64,000 nucleotides of DNA from Archilochus colubris (lineage: Eukaryota; Chordata; Aves; Apodiformes; Trochilidae): the NCBI GenBank assembly GCA_023079485.1, contig CM041084.1, forward strand, positions 120,892,467-120,956,466. Reading direction: 5' to 3'. Positions within the stretch are counted from its first letter, which is position 1; each line of letters begins with the position of its first letter. Below the pieces are notes generated by a model that had not been told where the DNA came from, made no database searches, and was given only the letters and a program-made list of their open reading frames with translations. A program made the position numbers and the translations under genes. This document shows, piece after piece, positions 1 through 11,084 of the stretch.

Positions 1-2519
1 CTCCCACTGTGGCAGAGGCTCAGACAGAGTGACCAGGGACTGCTATTCTGGATCCTTCTGTGATGGTGCAAATTGGAGAGGTTCCTCCCATTAGTCCCCC
101 CTCTTCACGGCTTTTTACTTGGATTAGGTTTGTAGGTGGCTGCCACTCACTTTAACAGCTCATGTCTCCCTTCCCTCCTTTCACTTCCATCTTGCATGCA
201 CATGACAGTATTTTTTCTGCCCTGCCAAGCATCCCAGTCTGTATCTTCCCATTTATCATACAAACATCTCTGCACCTTTTTTACTGTACAGCTTCTTCCA
301 ATCATCAAAAAGCCTGGAAGCAATAATATATTTAAAGTACCCTCCCAGAGCATTTTCACTGCTTGAAGGCAAAGAAGAGGAAGTGTGGGAGCTGGGGAAC
401 AGAGTAGGAAAAGATGGAATCTCCTTTTCATGGCACTCCCGTCACAATGGGGTTCTAAGCTCAAATAGTAGGCTAGAAACCAGATAGTATATAAAACATG
501 ATTCCTGGCATCAGAAGACAAACTTGCATCTCTGCCCCATGTATTCATCCTAAAGAAGCACATGGGTCAGAAAATACACTGATTTCATGTCTTCCTAAAT
601 GGTCTCTTAGTGCAATGAAAGCTGTAAGAAGCAGCCAGCAGTCAATGGGATGGAAAACTTGTATAGCACAAGTGGCAAACATGTGGCACAGCTTTGCACC
701 ATATTCAAAGCAAGGTTCTAAGAGAATGCAAATGATGAAATGACCCCAGACAGAAAGCTGGGTTTTTAGTCAATAAAATACAAAGTATTGGCTAACTGAA
801 CATTGACAGTTTTTGTTATTGAGAGAAGCAGATTCATCTCAGCTTTTCAGCTGAACCAGACAATGGAACACAGTGGATAACATGTTAAAACTAAGGGCAT
901 GAGGTGAAGGATCAGTGTTTAGCTGCATTGTGGGTTACCTGGTCCATCATAAAACTGTACAGATGACATGTGAGTTGTAAAGAAGGAAGTACCACTTTCT
1001 GGCTTAGCAGCAAATGCAAGGAAGGAGATGCTGAAAAGAGCAGAGAACAAAAGCAGGAGGACAAGGACTAGGTTTTAGATAACTCTCTTGCTTGTGTGAA
1101 AATGTTGCTGCTAGTGTAGCCCATTTATTTAAATCTGCCTGGATATTTGCTGCTACCAGTGGCTGTTGCTGTAAGTTATAGTGGATCTATATCTCACATT
1201 GAAAAGCCATGGCTTGTTCAGTCCTGCTCATCATACCTCTTGTCCTGAAGCAAATATTCATGAAGATTTTCTCCTGCTTTTTTCAAGTTACTGAATCTAA
1301 AGACAAATTCAAGATTTCAGGTAAATGATCTCATTCTAGCCTCAGTGCATCTGTTAAAGATTCACAGGACTGAACTATGACAATTGAGCAGCAACATACA
1401 GGTTTAGCACAACTCAGAACAGATCCACTTCATCTCAGTTCTAACTTTAGCTTTTTTTATTTTCCGTGCATAAGAGATGATAACAAGGAACTGAAAAGAG
1501 AGGAGATGTGTTGTAAAAAGCTCTTAATCTATGACTTCTAAGAAATTATGGTGAGGAAAAGCCATCTTTGTTCCTGCACCTTATTGATATTTTCAGTAAA
1601 AGTGAGGTAATTGACTTCAACATATACCCAGTAGCTGTGGTTTCTCACCTGTGTCACAGCAGAGGTTGAACCTGGATAAAAGTCTGGGGAAGAATATTTT
1701 TAGGAATGATTTGTGGTCAGCTGTGACAGGGAATGTCAATGGTTATTCCATGGATGAAACATATACTTGAGGGACAAGGAGCAGGATATTTTTAAGAATG
1801 ACCTGGAGCCACTATGTACTAAAAAAAAAAGGAAAAGTCATACTTAGCAGCTGGCATTGACAACTAAGGAGCAGTGGTGAATTGCTTCCTAAAATGCAGA
1901 AGTATTTTAGGACAAAATTCAGGATGGATCTGCTCTCATTTTATAAAATACTTCTTAAATGTCTAATAATGTCTTTACATTATTAATCTTGTTGAGTATA
2001 CTTTTGCAGAAATAATATGTTACTTACCTTCCTTTATCTTTTTAGCAGCAGTTAAATAAGTTGAAAAATGAAGTTACTCATTGCCCTGTTGAGAATATTT
2101 CTGAATTATTTTAATATGATTCTAATGGAACAAATTCCAAGAGCTGTGGTACTCGGTGTAATACTTCTCTTTGCCTAATCCTTCCTTGCTGCAGGGATTT
2201 AGGAAGGCTAAAACAACCTCCATCTCTGTTGTGCTGAGGAGTCAAGGGTCAGGAGACCCGAAATGTCAGGGTGGAAAGCACCCTCAGGGCAACCAGTATC
2301 CAGGGGCAGGCTCTGTTTTTTACTGTGCATCACCCAGCTGATAAAGTAAAGCATATGAGGGAAGAAAGAGAACATAAAGTCAACTACAAAGTGACTAAAT
2401 GGATCGAGGTTTCCCAGGGTGCTATTCAAATCTCATTGAAAATAAAAGCCCTTTTTTGCCTCAAAGTCATGCACCAGTACACCTTATCTACTGAATCACT
2501 AAATTGAGGCTGAGAGAGA
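1..2519. other. Unassigned AT-rich DNA
   Basis: No gene or repeat is recognised here. The longest frame, on the minus strand at 147-563 (138 codons), has no recognisable motif and lies in ordinary-looking sequence. The reading frames on both strands are short and overlap each other. Intron or intergenic sequence is the simplest reading. Confidence 0.6.
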
Positions 2520-2533
2520 CCACGTGCACGTGA
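2520..2533. promoter_or_regulatory. Tandem double E-box (possible)
   Basis: The sequence CCACGTGCACGTGA contains two CACGTG E-boxes that share a central GC context, giving a perfect 12-bp palindrome at 2521-2532. CACGTG is the canonical site for bHLH-ZIP and CLOCK/BMAL-type factors. There is no gene or promoter nearby to give it a role, so function is inference only. Confidence 0.15.
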
Positions 2534-2550
2534 GCTACCTGCTCCACTGC

Positions 2551-2587
2551 AGAGTGGCACAGGAGAGTGGCACAGGAGAATGGCATC
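2551..2587 (+). repeat. Short tandem repeat, 13-bp unit
   Basis: The unit AGAGTGGCACAGG occurs twice in tandem, followed by a degenerate third copy starting AGAATGGCA. It lies directly downstream of the double E-box. Confidence 0.7.
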
Positions 2588-5500
2588 ACTGTGCAACAAG
2601 TGCAACAGAATAGTGTAGCTGACCATCCCAAATGCTGGCAAATGCATTAAAAGAATAAAAATACAAAAAATCTTTTTCCCTTTGCCTTTCTCCCTTCATT
2701 ACAAAATTTGCAGTTGAGATAAAATTTTTAAGTCACATTTCTAACTGACTGTCTTTTTTGAAGAACGGAGATCCTTTTCTCATCTATCTAAGGTGATATG
2801 GACTGTTAAAGAAATCTGGCTAATTCTAATGAAAATTGGGTTTAAAAATCAGTAATACACTAAAAGCTTCACTAAAAGGCTCTGCAAAACAACTAATAAT
2901 ATGATTAATTTGAAAAACTGTAAAAATGGATGAATGTAAATGAAAACACTGGAGAGGATTTTAGAATCATCTCAAATACTTCATCTAGCAGTTAATTTAA
3001 AAGTACATAGATTTTGAATTTATAGGTAAGAACAATACCATATATTTTATTATAAAATTATTTAATGTAACAAAAATCTTAAACATATTTAAACCTATAA
3101 AATATAAAATACTGGGAGTATTTTGACTGCATTTTTAATCTTTTCTTCCATTCCATCACAGTAAATATTTCCAGTGCTTTTCCATTCTTCTTTTATTTTT
3201 TTTTCCCCTCCTTGGAAGAAGTCTGTCTCTCACAGAACAAAGGAAATGATAAATGCGAGCTTCTATGATTGCTGAGAAGGCAGAAACAGTAATGACACTC
3301 AGAAAATTCTCTTCAGTTCAGAAATCATATCCAGCACTTTAGAAACATTCAAGTTTCCAGGGTGCTATGTGCAAAATACTGACTTTCCCTAGGATCTTGG
3401 TTTGTCATTAAAGTAAATGAAATAAAATATATCTAATGAGCACTTTTTTATCTAAAAAAGTAATGTAAAATGATTGAATTCTTTTTTTAAAAATCATTTT
3501 AAATTGTTATTTTTGAGGAAGAGAGACATATAGAGTATCATTACTAATTCAATATGTAAGAGGCAGGAAATCCTAGCACCTGAATACCTAAGAAATACAG
3601 GATTTGAAGGTTAATTGACTCACTGACACCTGAGATTGGATTTGTCCCAAACTTTTCATAAGTACAGAGACTTTTGTATAGATACATGTGCAAGTCTATA
3701 TATTTGTGACCCGATTCTGACTTTCCTCCACCTTCAGCTCAGAGGAAAGCTACTCTGAATGAGCTGTGACAAAAATACAGCAGGGGAGAGAGCTGGCAGC
3801 AGAAAGCAGATTCTTGAAAAGCAAGGCACATTCTTAATTTTTTTGCTTAAGTTGTGTTTAGTTACTTCTGGTTCAAGACAAAATTTGAAATGAAGGTGGA
3901 AAATGTTTTGATTTTAAAATTTCCCCTTTCATTTCCAAGAAATAAAGGGTCTGTGCTTTTGTATACCAAAGCCCATCAAAAATATTAACCCATTTGTCCA
4001 CTCAAATTCAAACTTTGCCAAAGACATGGAAAACATTTTGATTATCTCTTGCTGGTAGGTGGGATTTAAGTTTACAGGATTGAGACTCTGATCATGGCCA
4101 TTGGATGCTAATCAGCCTACAGTGGGGAGCAGAAGCCAAGCATTCCAAGATCTTACTCAAAATCATTCCTCATGCTACTACCCATTTTTCTGTTCAAAAC
4201 CACCATTTTCTTAAGTAACTTCAGTGGTTGTATTCATTTGAAGTGAGTAGAAAAATAGGTCCAAAAAAGACTTATTGAACTTAATAACCACAAATATTCT
4301 ATAATTATCACTTAAACAATGTTCAGAGCTTGATTTATAGAACAGATTTGTTTTTCTGTTAGCTTTCGCTTTTAGAATATTTACTAATGTGCTAACTATT
4401 GTATCTTTAAGAAGCTTAAGATACTTCTTAAGTTTCTACTTAAAACAAGACAGAGACCACACTGACTTAAGTAAAAACAATTCTGAATTTTGGAAATTTT
4501 TTTTCCTCTAATTGGTATGCCTCACTTCTTGCAGTTCTTCGAATAACTTAGTCTGAATTCCTGAAAATAAAAATAGTATAACCATTTTTTCCTGCTCTGA
4601 CACTTTTAGCTAGATGGTCTAACAAATTTTCTACATATCATAGATGAACTTTGCCCTGTAGTTTGAAAGCGCTCTTGTTTCTGGTTTCCTATCCATATCA
4701 GATTTACTTATTATTTTTTTAAACAAACTATTAAAGTACAAAAATTTGTATATTTAAGGTCCTTAAGGTAAACCAAAGGATTAAAATTTATTTCTCTTGC
4801 ATGCCTGGTTCAACCTGTGAAAATCTTATTGACGTTAAAATGCACTTTCAGTAGGAAAAAAGCAACTTCAGCAGTTGTACTATTAAGTGTGAGCTATTCT
4901 GATTGGGTCAGACCTCTTGTACACCAACAGTACCAACAATTTGCTCAAGTATATTCATGAAAGACAGCAAAATTCTTGACAATACTCATTGGTCTAACTG
5001 AAGGCTAGCATATAACCAGTAGTTACAAATGGCTGCAATAAGATAGCTCTCCACTCTGACTCACACTTTAATTAATATGGCAGAGAAGCCTTATTTTTTG
5101 CTGCATGTTAATTTATTCCCCAGATTTTTCTTTCCAATTTTTTTTGTTAGTTTAATTTTCATGTTCATTTGAATTAAAGGGAAAATGTTTGGTTTTAATA
5201 GAAGTGTATGCAAATGTTTGGAATCCCTGTCATTTGAACTTCTATAGTTTTCGAGATGTGCTGGCAAAGCCTGGCTTTCTTTCAGATACAACAACTGATA
5301 TATTGTGTTGGCTATGGTTGCTTCTGCCTGACACAGAAACCAATGAGGTGGTTTTGGAGCTTTTGTCTGAACTGTTGTAAAGCTATTTTGGGGTACAGCA
5401 GCTTTCTCATCTGACAAGCTCAACTTCTCCTTGCAACAAAGTTGTTAATACCTTTAGAAAAATCTTCCCTTGTTATTTTATGTATTTTTACACTCCTGGT

Positions 5501-6896
5501 GCAGCTTAATACATGTGCTGACAACTACAGTGAAATAATTTCAAAGTACATAATAGTTGCTACATATTTAAATTACTTTTTATTTGTCAGCTTTGGATAC
5601 ATACCTACAGTGGCCTACTATTTAGAGGGGCAAGGAAAAATATCTACTGTCAACTTCATGACTAGGCATTTCACAGCTAGAGCTGAAAGGTTTAGCTGGT
5701 ATAAAAGCACTCTTCAGGGTAAAGTTGATGAATTGTAGTAATCCTGACTGGTGTCAGGACAAAGGAGTCTCTCTAATTGAGCATGGCTGGAGAATCAGTA
5801 AGGGGTAGTATTAGTTAACTGGCCTAAAATGAAACTTTCAATAGGCTGTCCCTCCCCCTTACACAGAAAATGAATTGGAGCATTAAAGCCACCCCCCTAC
5901 ATCATCTCTTACCAAAGACCTCCATCTCTTGCTCATGTACAACGTAGGCTGCTGCATAGGCTCAGGTGCCAGCACTGCTACTTCATTGTGCTATGCAGAA
6001 TTAACTGCTCTTGTAAATGGAGGTAACTTTGACAGAAATGCAATTTTACCTCTTAGAATCACTGGAGAATCATATGCGTGATATTCATCAGTTGCTAAAA
6101 AGAATGAGAGAGACGTGGACATTATTTTTATGAATACCAACTGTGACTCTGGAGTTTATTTGATTGAACTACTCCTTCTTGGACGGTTAGTTCCAAGAAA
6201 ACTTTTAGAGAATATTTGAAGAAGAAAAACAATTATTAGACAGATTAACAGACTCTGTGGAAGCAACAGAGAACCTGAAAACTCCACTCCCTATACCTTA
6301 CTATTAAGAGAAATCTGACTAAGTTAATCAGATTTTGTCTTTGCATCCCAAATCTGGGATCCAAGGGGATGGCATTTTATTTAAGTCCCTAAGAATGGTA
6401 GAGGAATCAGCAACTGAAGGAAACTGACAGAAAAGGACATGCATTTTCTTCCACAAGAGTTGGTGATAACCCTTACCTATGAATTAAGTAGGTCCACTGA
6501 GTGGAACTTAAAAATGGTATATAAATAAAATAAATATGGTTAAACAGTAGGGGTATACAGCTTTTGGTGCTTCATCCACTTGCTATGCTTGCTATGGAGC
6601 TTTGAGCAAACAAACAATCACTTGCTTTAAAGAGGTTGTTATGGATCACAAAAGTATTTTACTCTGGTTCCCTCTAGGACTATAATATCAACATTGTGAA
6701 CCAGACATCCTGGTGTTCTGTGCTCTAGCCTGGATTTAAAATATAGCCATGGCTTAAGCCGTGAACAGGTTCATCTCCTAATTACCTGGTGTTTCATTGA
6801 AAGCCAGTTTCAGACAATACAGAGCTATGCCAAATAGTTTCCTTCTGCCTCTGTAGATCTTTATCTCCTGACAGTTCTTTTCTTTGACATAACTAC
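2588..6896. other. Unassigned AT-rich DNA
   Basis: Nothing recognisable as a gene or RNA is seen. Short frames such as 5091-5423 (-) and 5442-5738 (+) overlap in opposite strands and lack family motifs. Homopolymer A and T tracts are frequent. No repeat family could be named. Confidence 0.55.
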
Positions 6897-7708
6897 TGAC
6901 TGGAGAGTTGGGCTGATTCCAATGGGATGAGGTTGAACACAGACAAGTGCCGGGTCCTGCACTTTGGCCACAACAACCCCATGGGGAGCTCCAGGCTGGG
7001 CACAGAGTGGCTGAGAACAGCCAGGCAGAAAGGGACCTGGGAGTCTGGATTGACGGGAAGCTGAACATGAGCCAGCAGTGTGCCCAGGTGGCCAAGAAGG
7101 CCAATGGCATCCTAGCCTGTATCAGGAACAGGGTGGCCAACAGGTCCAGGGAAGGCATTCTGCACCTGTACTCCGTGCTGGTGAGGCCATAGCTTCAGTT
7201 CTGTGTCCAGTTCTGGGCCCCTCAGTTCAGGAAGGAGATTGAGGTGGTGAAGCAGGTCCAGAGAAGAGCAAGGAGGCTGTGAAGGGATCCAGTACAAGTC
7301 CTATGAGGAAGGGCTGAGGGAGCTGGGGGTGTTGAGGCTGGAGAAGAGGAGGCTCAGGGGAGACCTCATCACTCTCTACAACTCCCTGAAAGGAGTGGGT
7401 AGCCAAGGGGGGTCGGTGTCTTCTCCCAGGCAGCCATCAGTAAGACAAGAGGGCATGGACTTAAGCTCTGCCAGGGGAGCTTTAGGTTAGATATTAGGCA
7501 AAAATTATGTACAGAGAGGGCCACCAGGCATTGGAATGGGCTGCCCAGGGAGGTGGTAGATTCTGCATCCCTGGAGGTTTTTAAGAAGAGACTGATGTGG
7601 CACTCAGTGCCATGGCCTGGTAACCACAGTGGTAGTGGATTAAGGGTTGGACTTGATGATCTCAGAGGTCCTTTCCAACCCAGATGACTCTGTGATTCTT
7701 TGTGATAC
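6897..7708 (+). mobile_element. CR1 LINE, 5'-truncated, 3' end intact
   Basis: This is the last ~0.8 kb of an avian CR1 non-LTR retrotransposon: the C-terminal part of ORF2 (reverse transcriptase protein) plus the short 3' tail. The sequence encodes the typical [19 protein letters not shown] block, then [33 protein letters not shown], and further on the [17 protein letters not shown] and WNGLPREVV blocks in shifted frames. The element starts abruptly inside ORF2, as is usual for 5'-truncated copies, and ends at the CR1 terminal octamer region (GATGACTCTGTGATTCTTTG). The frame is broken near 7015-7030, and a TAG follows at about 7190, so it makes no protein. It closely resembles the minus-strand copy at 29.3 kb, implying the same young subfamily. 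Confidence 0.93.
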
Positions 7709-9038
7709 TCAATATGGAACTATATTACAACAGTTGTCTTTTTCAAAATCTTTTCTTAGTGGACAGGCATGTTAAACCTCATATAGTGAAAAAGAGGTCA
7801 ATATATCAGCAAGTAAATTCATGGGAAAGCAAGAATGTTGGTCCCTTTGAATTCCTGATACACTTTCTGGAGGCATGGCATACTTGATAACATCTGTTCA
7901 ACAGAGATCTCTGAAAATATGACATAGAAATTAACTTAAAAGAAATAAGGATAGGAGGAAAAATGTCTTTTCAAGATTAGCGAAGGATCTGCAGAACTAG
8001 TTGCTTGCATTGTTTTGGAAGATTGATGGGGTAAAATATAGACATTTTTAAGAATTCCTCTGCTTATCAGTATGGACTTAGCTGACTGTGCATAATACAA
8101 CACTGTACATATCACATAACAGCAATGTTGTCAACAAATACTAAAAAGCTGAGCATAGAGAAGCTGAAAGCTTATTATACCACTTCTAGTTTAATGCAGA
8201 CATATTTCTTTGTCCTCAGAAGAAGGAAACAATCCTGAAATTGTGAGGCATGTCCATAAAAATATATTTTTAATTACTATTTGAAGATAGATGTAGAGGA
8301 CAAAAAACAAGGACCGTTTTTTGGTGCAGAAAGCAACTGGGACTGCTTGTCCCAGTTATGAATCTGTGGAATGGCGTCCAGAAAGACAGTCTTTGAGTGG
8401 CTGAATATAAGATTTCTAGTTGAAAGTGATGTAATGAAATGTACATAAAATATTTTTGTTCACAGGAATACTTGTGCCCATTCTAAGTGGACTATGTGCA
8501 AAGGTACACAGTTTCTTCCTCCAATGCTCCCTTCTTCTCTGCTCACCAATTTAAAATTAATTATATAGTGGTGTAGATATGGCAAGAAAGACTGAAACCA
8601 TAGCACCATTTAGTCTTGAGACATGGAGTCTGTGTTCAAGTTCCTGCCTCAAATCAAGCCAAAGAAAAATGTAAGCCTAAAGTCCAGATAAGTGACCATG
8701 CAATAAACCACTAACATTATTAAAGTAGTAAACTGCTGTACCATTTAGCTTCAAACTACAGCTAAAGGATTATTGCACTGGCCTTGTTATTTCCCTACTA
8801 GTATAGTTAGATTGACCTAAGTATTTTCTATGACTTTTCAGAGAAATTTACCATATTATTTAATATGCCCATACTGCTATCCTGACTACTTGTGAAATTT
8901 CTATTTCCCTGAGTACTCAGAGAAGCTGTGGTGTGCCTTCCCCACTACTGCTAAAGCCTATAAGTGTCCTTATAAATCTTTGCTTCCACATAGTACTTGT
9001 TTTTATTTTAAAAGCACCTAAAAATACTTATTTTGGTG
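7709..9038. other. Unassigned AT-rich DNA
   Basis: No gene, RNA or repeat is recognised between the CR1 copy and the LTR element. The largest frames are about 60 codons and lack motifs. Confidence 0.55.
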
Positions 9039-9044
9039 CTCCCC
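9039..9044 (+). repeat. Target-site duplication, left copy
   Basis: CTCCCC immediately precedes the 5' LTR and is repeated exactly at 10351-10356 after the 3' LTR. A 6-bp duplication is characteristic of alpha/beta-type (class II, ERVK-like) integrases, so the element was probably mobilised by such a retrovirus. Confidence 0.9.
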
Positions 9045-9346
9045 TGTAGTGAGACAGGACCAGGTGCCCTGAGTTATTGATGAGTGGGTGTGGGTTCACC
9101 TGTGTCTGGCCTCCCTCCTGAGCATGTGCAGGAGCAGGGGCCAATAAGAGAGCAGCTGACACCCATGGAGAGAGCTCTCACTCTTCAGTGAGGATGGAGA
9201 AGTCCACAGCTCGAGGAGCCCAGGAGCAGGCAAGAAGGGGTAGATCCCGGAGCCCCAGGAACAGCCCTAGGACATCGTCCAGGAATGGGCTAAACCCCGA
9301 GGCCTCAGGATCAGCCTTAGGAGCAAGAAGGGCTCCTCCCGCTACA
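9045..9346 (+). repeat. 5' LTR
   Basis: 302 bp. It aligns end to end with 10048-10350 with about four substitutions and one 1-bp indel, roughly 98% identity. A CCAAT box is at 9141-9145; no canonical TATA box or AATAAA signal is evident. The last bases are CGCTACA, so the terminal inverted repeat is spoiled by one A-to-G change relative to the right LTR. Confidence 0.92.
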
Positions 9347-9348
9347 TC

Positions 9349-9366
9349 TGGTGGAGAATGTGGGCA
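9349..9366 (+). other. Primer-binding-site-like sequence
   Basis: TGGTGGAGAATGTGGGCA starts two bases after the 5' LTR with the obligatory TGG (complement of a tRNA CCA end). I cannot match it confidently to a particular tRNA. The position is what supports the call. Confidence 0.55.
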
Positions 9367-9416
9367 GCCTGCAGAAAACCTAGCTGGCACAGAAACTGCA
9401 AGAACATTCTCCCTGT

Positions 9417-9424
9417 AAGGTATG
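9417..9424 (+). other. Splice-donor-like site in the element leader
   Basis: AAG|GTATG in the leader, about 73 bp after the LTR, matches the vertebrate 5' splice consensus well and sits where retroviruses keep their major splice donor. This may be a relic of the parent virus leader. Confidence 0.3.
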
Positions 9425-9454
9425 ATCAACATGCTCTCTGGACAGGAAACCCCA

Positions 9455-9528
9455 GAGCAGAGGGGAAAATCCCATGAGGAAGGGTTAAATCCCGAGGCCC
9501 ATGAGGAAAGAAACCCTGGAACAGAGGG
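9455..9528 (+). repeat. Internal repeat A, copy 1
   Basis: A 74-bp unit running from GAGCAGAGGGG to ACAGAGGG, repeated at 9656-9727 with only a few differences. It contains GGGTTAAATCCCGAGGCC, which resembles a motif in the LTRs (GGGCTAAACCCCGAGGCC). Confidence 0.85.
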
Positions 9529-9578
9529 AAACCAAGCCAGAAGAGCAGATACAGGAAGGAGAATAATAACTAGAAGAA

Positions 9579-9643
9579 CAACTTGCAGAGACTCTGTGAA
9601 AAGTGCCTGGTGCAACTTGCAGAGACTTTGTGAAATATGCCTA
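9579..9643 (+). repeat. Internal repeat B, copies 1 and 2
   Basis: Two near-tandem copies of a ~31-bp unit beginning CAACTTGCAGAGACT, at 9579 and 9613. Two further copies occur at 9741 and 9774. Confidence 0.85.
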
Positions 9644-9655
9644 GGCTAAGCCCTT

Positions 9656-9727
9656 GAGCAGAGGGAAATCCCATGAGGAAGGGTTAAATCCCGAGGCCCA
9701 TGAGGAAAGAAACCCCGGAACAGAGGG
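9656..9727 (+). repeat. Internal repeat A, copy 2
   Basis: Second copy of the 72-74 bp unit described at 9455-9528, about 200 bp downstream. The A and B repeats alternate (A, B, B, A, B, B), so the interior probably grew by duplicating an A+B block. Confidence 0.85.
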
Positions 9728-9740
9728 CAAGTGCCTGGGA

Positions 9741-9799
9741 CAATTTGCAGAGACTTTGTGAAGAGTGCTCAGACAACTTGCAGAGACTTTGCCAGAAAG
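9741..9799 (+). repeat. Internal repeat B, copies 3 and 4
   Basis: Copies start at 9741 (CAATTTGCAGAGACTTTG) and 9774 (CAACTTGCAGAGACTTTG). Together with repeat A they give the interior its duplicated structure. Confidence 0.85.
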
Positions 9800-9862
9800 G
9801 GGCTGACATTGAGCGAATATATGGGTATGCTTAACTCCCCTTAAAGAAAGAAGGTTGAAAGA

Positions 9863-10027
9863 GAGAAGGTTGAGAATGCTCCCCAAAATATGTGTAAGGG
9901 TTGAGAATTCTCCCTAAAAATATATGTAAATTGTGTGATGTTTAATTCCCCTTAAAGATGTATATGTAAAAGATGTAAATATGTAAATGTCTATGTAAAT
10001 GTCTGTGTACTATGTAAATGTCTGTGT
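9863..10027 (+). repeat. AT-rich 3' interior with short repeats
   Basis: Pairs of short duplicated phrases occur here (GGTTGAGAATGCTCCCC and GGTTGAGAATTCTCCCT; a CTCCCCTTAAAG-type phrase twice). A run of ATGTAAATGTCTRTG-like units then leads up to the polypurine tract. No open frame. Confidence 0.75.
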
Positions 10028-10047
10028 AAAAAAAAAAAAGGGGGAAA
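10028..10047 (+). other. Polypurine tract
   Basis: A12 G5 A3 abuts the 3' LTR start exactly. In retroviruses this tract primes plus-strand DNA synthesis; its preservation fits a copy made by reverse transcription. Confidence 0.88.
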
Positions 10048-10350
10048 TGTAGTGAGACAGGACCAGGTGCCCTGAGTTATTGATGAGTGGGTGTGGGTTC
10101 ACCTGTGTCTGGCCTCCCTCCTGAGCATGTGCAGGAGCAGGGGCCAATAAGAGAGCAGCTGACACCCATGGAGAGAGCTCTCACTCTTCAGTGAGGATGG
10201 AGAAGTCCACAGCTCGAGGAGCTCCAGGAGCAGGCAAGAAGGGGTAGATCCCGGAGCCCCAGGGACAGCCCTAGGACATCGTCCAGGAATGGGCTAAACC
10301 CTGAGGCCTCAGGATCAGCCCTAGGAGCAAGAAGGGCTCCTCCCACTACA
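10048..10350 (+). repeat. 3' LTR
   Basis: 303 bp, beginning TGTAGTG and ending CACTACA, with a CCAAT box at 10144-10148. It retains the full 7-bp terminal inverted repeat. Confidence 0.92.
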
Positions 10351-10356
10351 CTCCCC
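10351..10356 (+). repeat. Target-site duplication, right copy
   Basis: CTCCCC, identical to 9039-9044. Confidence 0.9.
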
Positions 10357-11084
10357 TTCCTCAATCTTCTGTTTCTGAAGAGATGTCTGTCACCAACATC
10401 ATATACTACATACAAGTAAATTAAACTCATAATAGTTTCATACATGAAACTTCATCCATTCTTCATAACCCAATGTTTTCCCTAATGCTCTTTCTTCTCT
10501 TCTTTTTCTTCACCCCTTTAACAGTTCTTGAGAATTTAACGTGTAGAAGGCTATCACCTGACTTCTTCCATGTACGGAGATATTTTAAGGAGATACAGTA
10601 CAAGAGCTTAATGGAAGGGAGCAAGATTCACCCTGCAGAAGAAGATTTTTGAATTCTGACAGCCTTCTGTCCTCATGGATCATTCAGCATAAAAGATCAT
10701 ACCATATTTCTTCTCCACTTGCTGTCTTCATTTGCTCTTTTGTCTTTGCCTTTACTTTCATTAAAATGCAAACAACTTACAAAATGAATCCAATCAAAAG
10801 TCTGAAAATATCCATATTCTTTTTCTATTTGAAATTCAAATTAAACTTCTAGAACTCATCCTTTATCTAGGTGCATGCTTTGTTTGGTCCTTACCTCTGC
10901 TATCCACTACTCTCCATACTAAGGCATGAGAGAAAAGAAGAAATCAAAGATTTTTCCTGCCTTACTCTTTGGTGTTTGCCTGGTCTTTATTGGTAACAAA
11001 TCTTTCCTGAAATCTGTTTGTGTGTGATGAGCTAACTTAGGTGAAGTTGAGGTTATCAGAAACTGATTGGCAAGGTCGCAGAAT
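10357..11084. other. Unassigned AT-rich DNA
   Basis: Nothing recognised. A 67-codon frame at 10649-10852 (+) has no motif. Confidence 0.5.

Larger units (their letters stand above)
9045..10350 (+). mobile_element. Complete non-autonomous LTR retrotransposon (ERV-derived)
   Basis: A 1306-bp element bounded by two LTRs of 302 and 303 bp. Each begins TGTAGTG, and the right LTR ends CACTACA, a perfect 7-bp terminal inverted repeat; the left LTR ends CGCTACA. It is flanked by a 6-bp duplication (CTCCCC). A TGG-starting primer-binding-site-like sequence lies 2 bp after the left LTR, and a polypurine tract (A12 G5 A3) abuts the right LTR. The 701-bp interior has no gag, protease, reverse transcriptase, integrase or envelope frame. 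It consists instead of imperfect direct repeats. The short frames across it (for example 9422-9649) are Arg/Glu-rich and look like chance. It must have been copied by proteins from another element. The 6-bp duplication points to a class II-like helper. The family name is not known to me. Confidence 0.9.

Noticed and set aside
147..563. 138-codon minus-strand frame
   Set aside because: No recognisable domain and no promoter or splice context. Overlapping plus-strand frames of similar quality exist. Most likely chance.
9188..9649. Frames inside the LTR element that could be taken for a small Arg-rich protein
   Set aside because: They fall in the LTR and leader, are short, do not continue between repeats, and show no gag motif. 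The opposite strand is equally open because the sequence is GC-rich.
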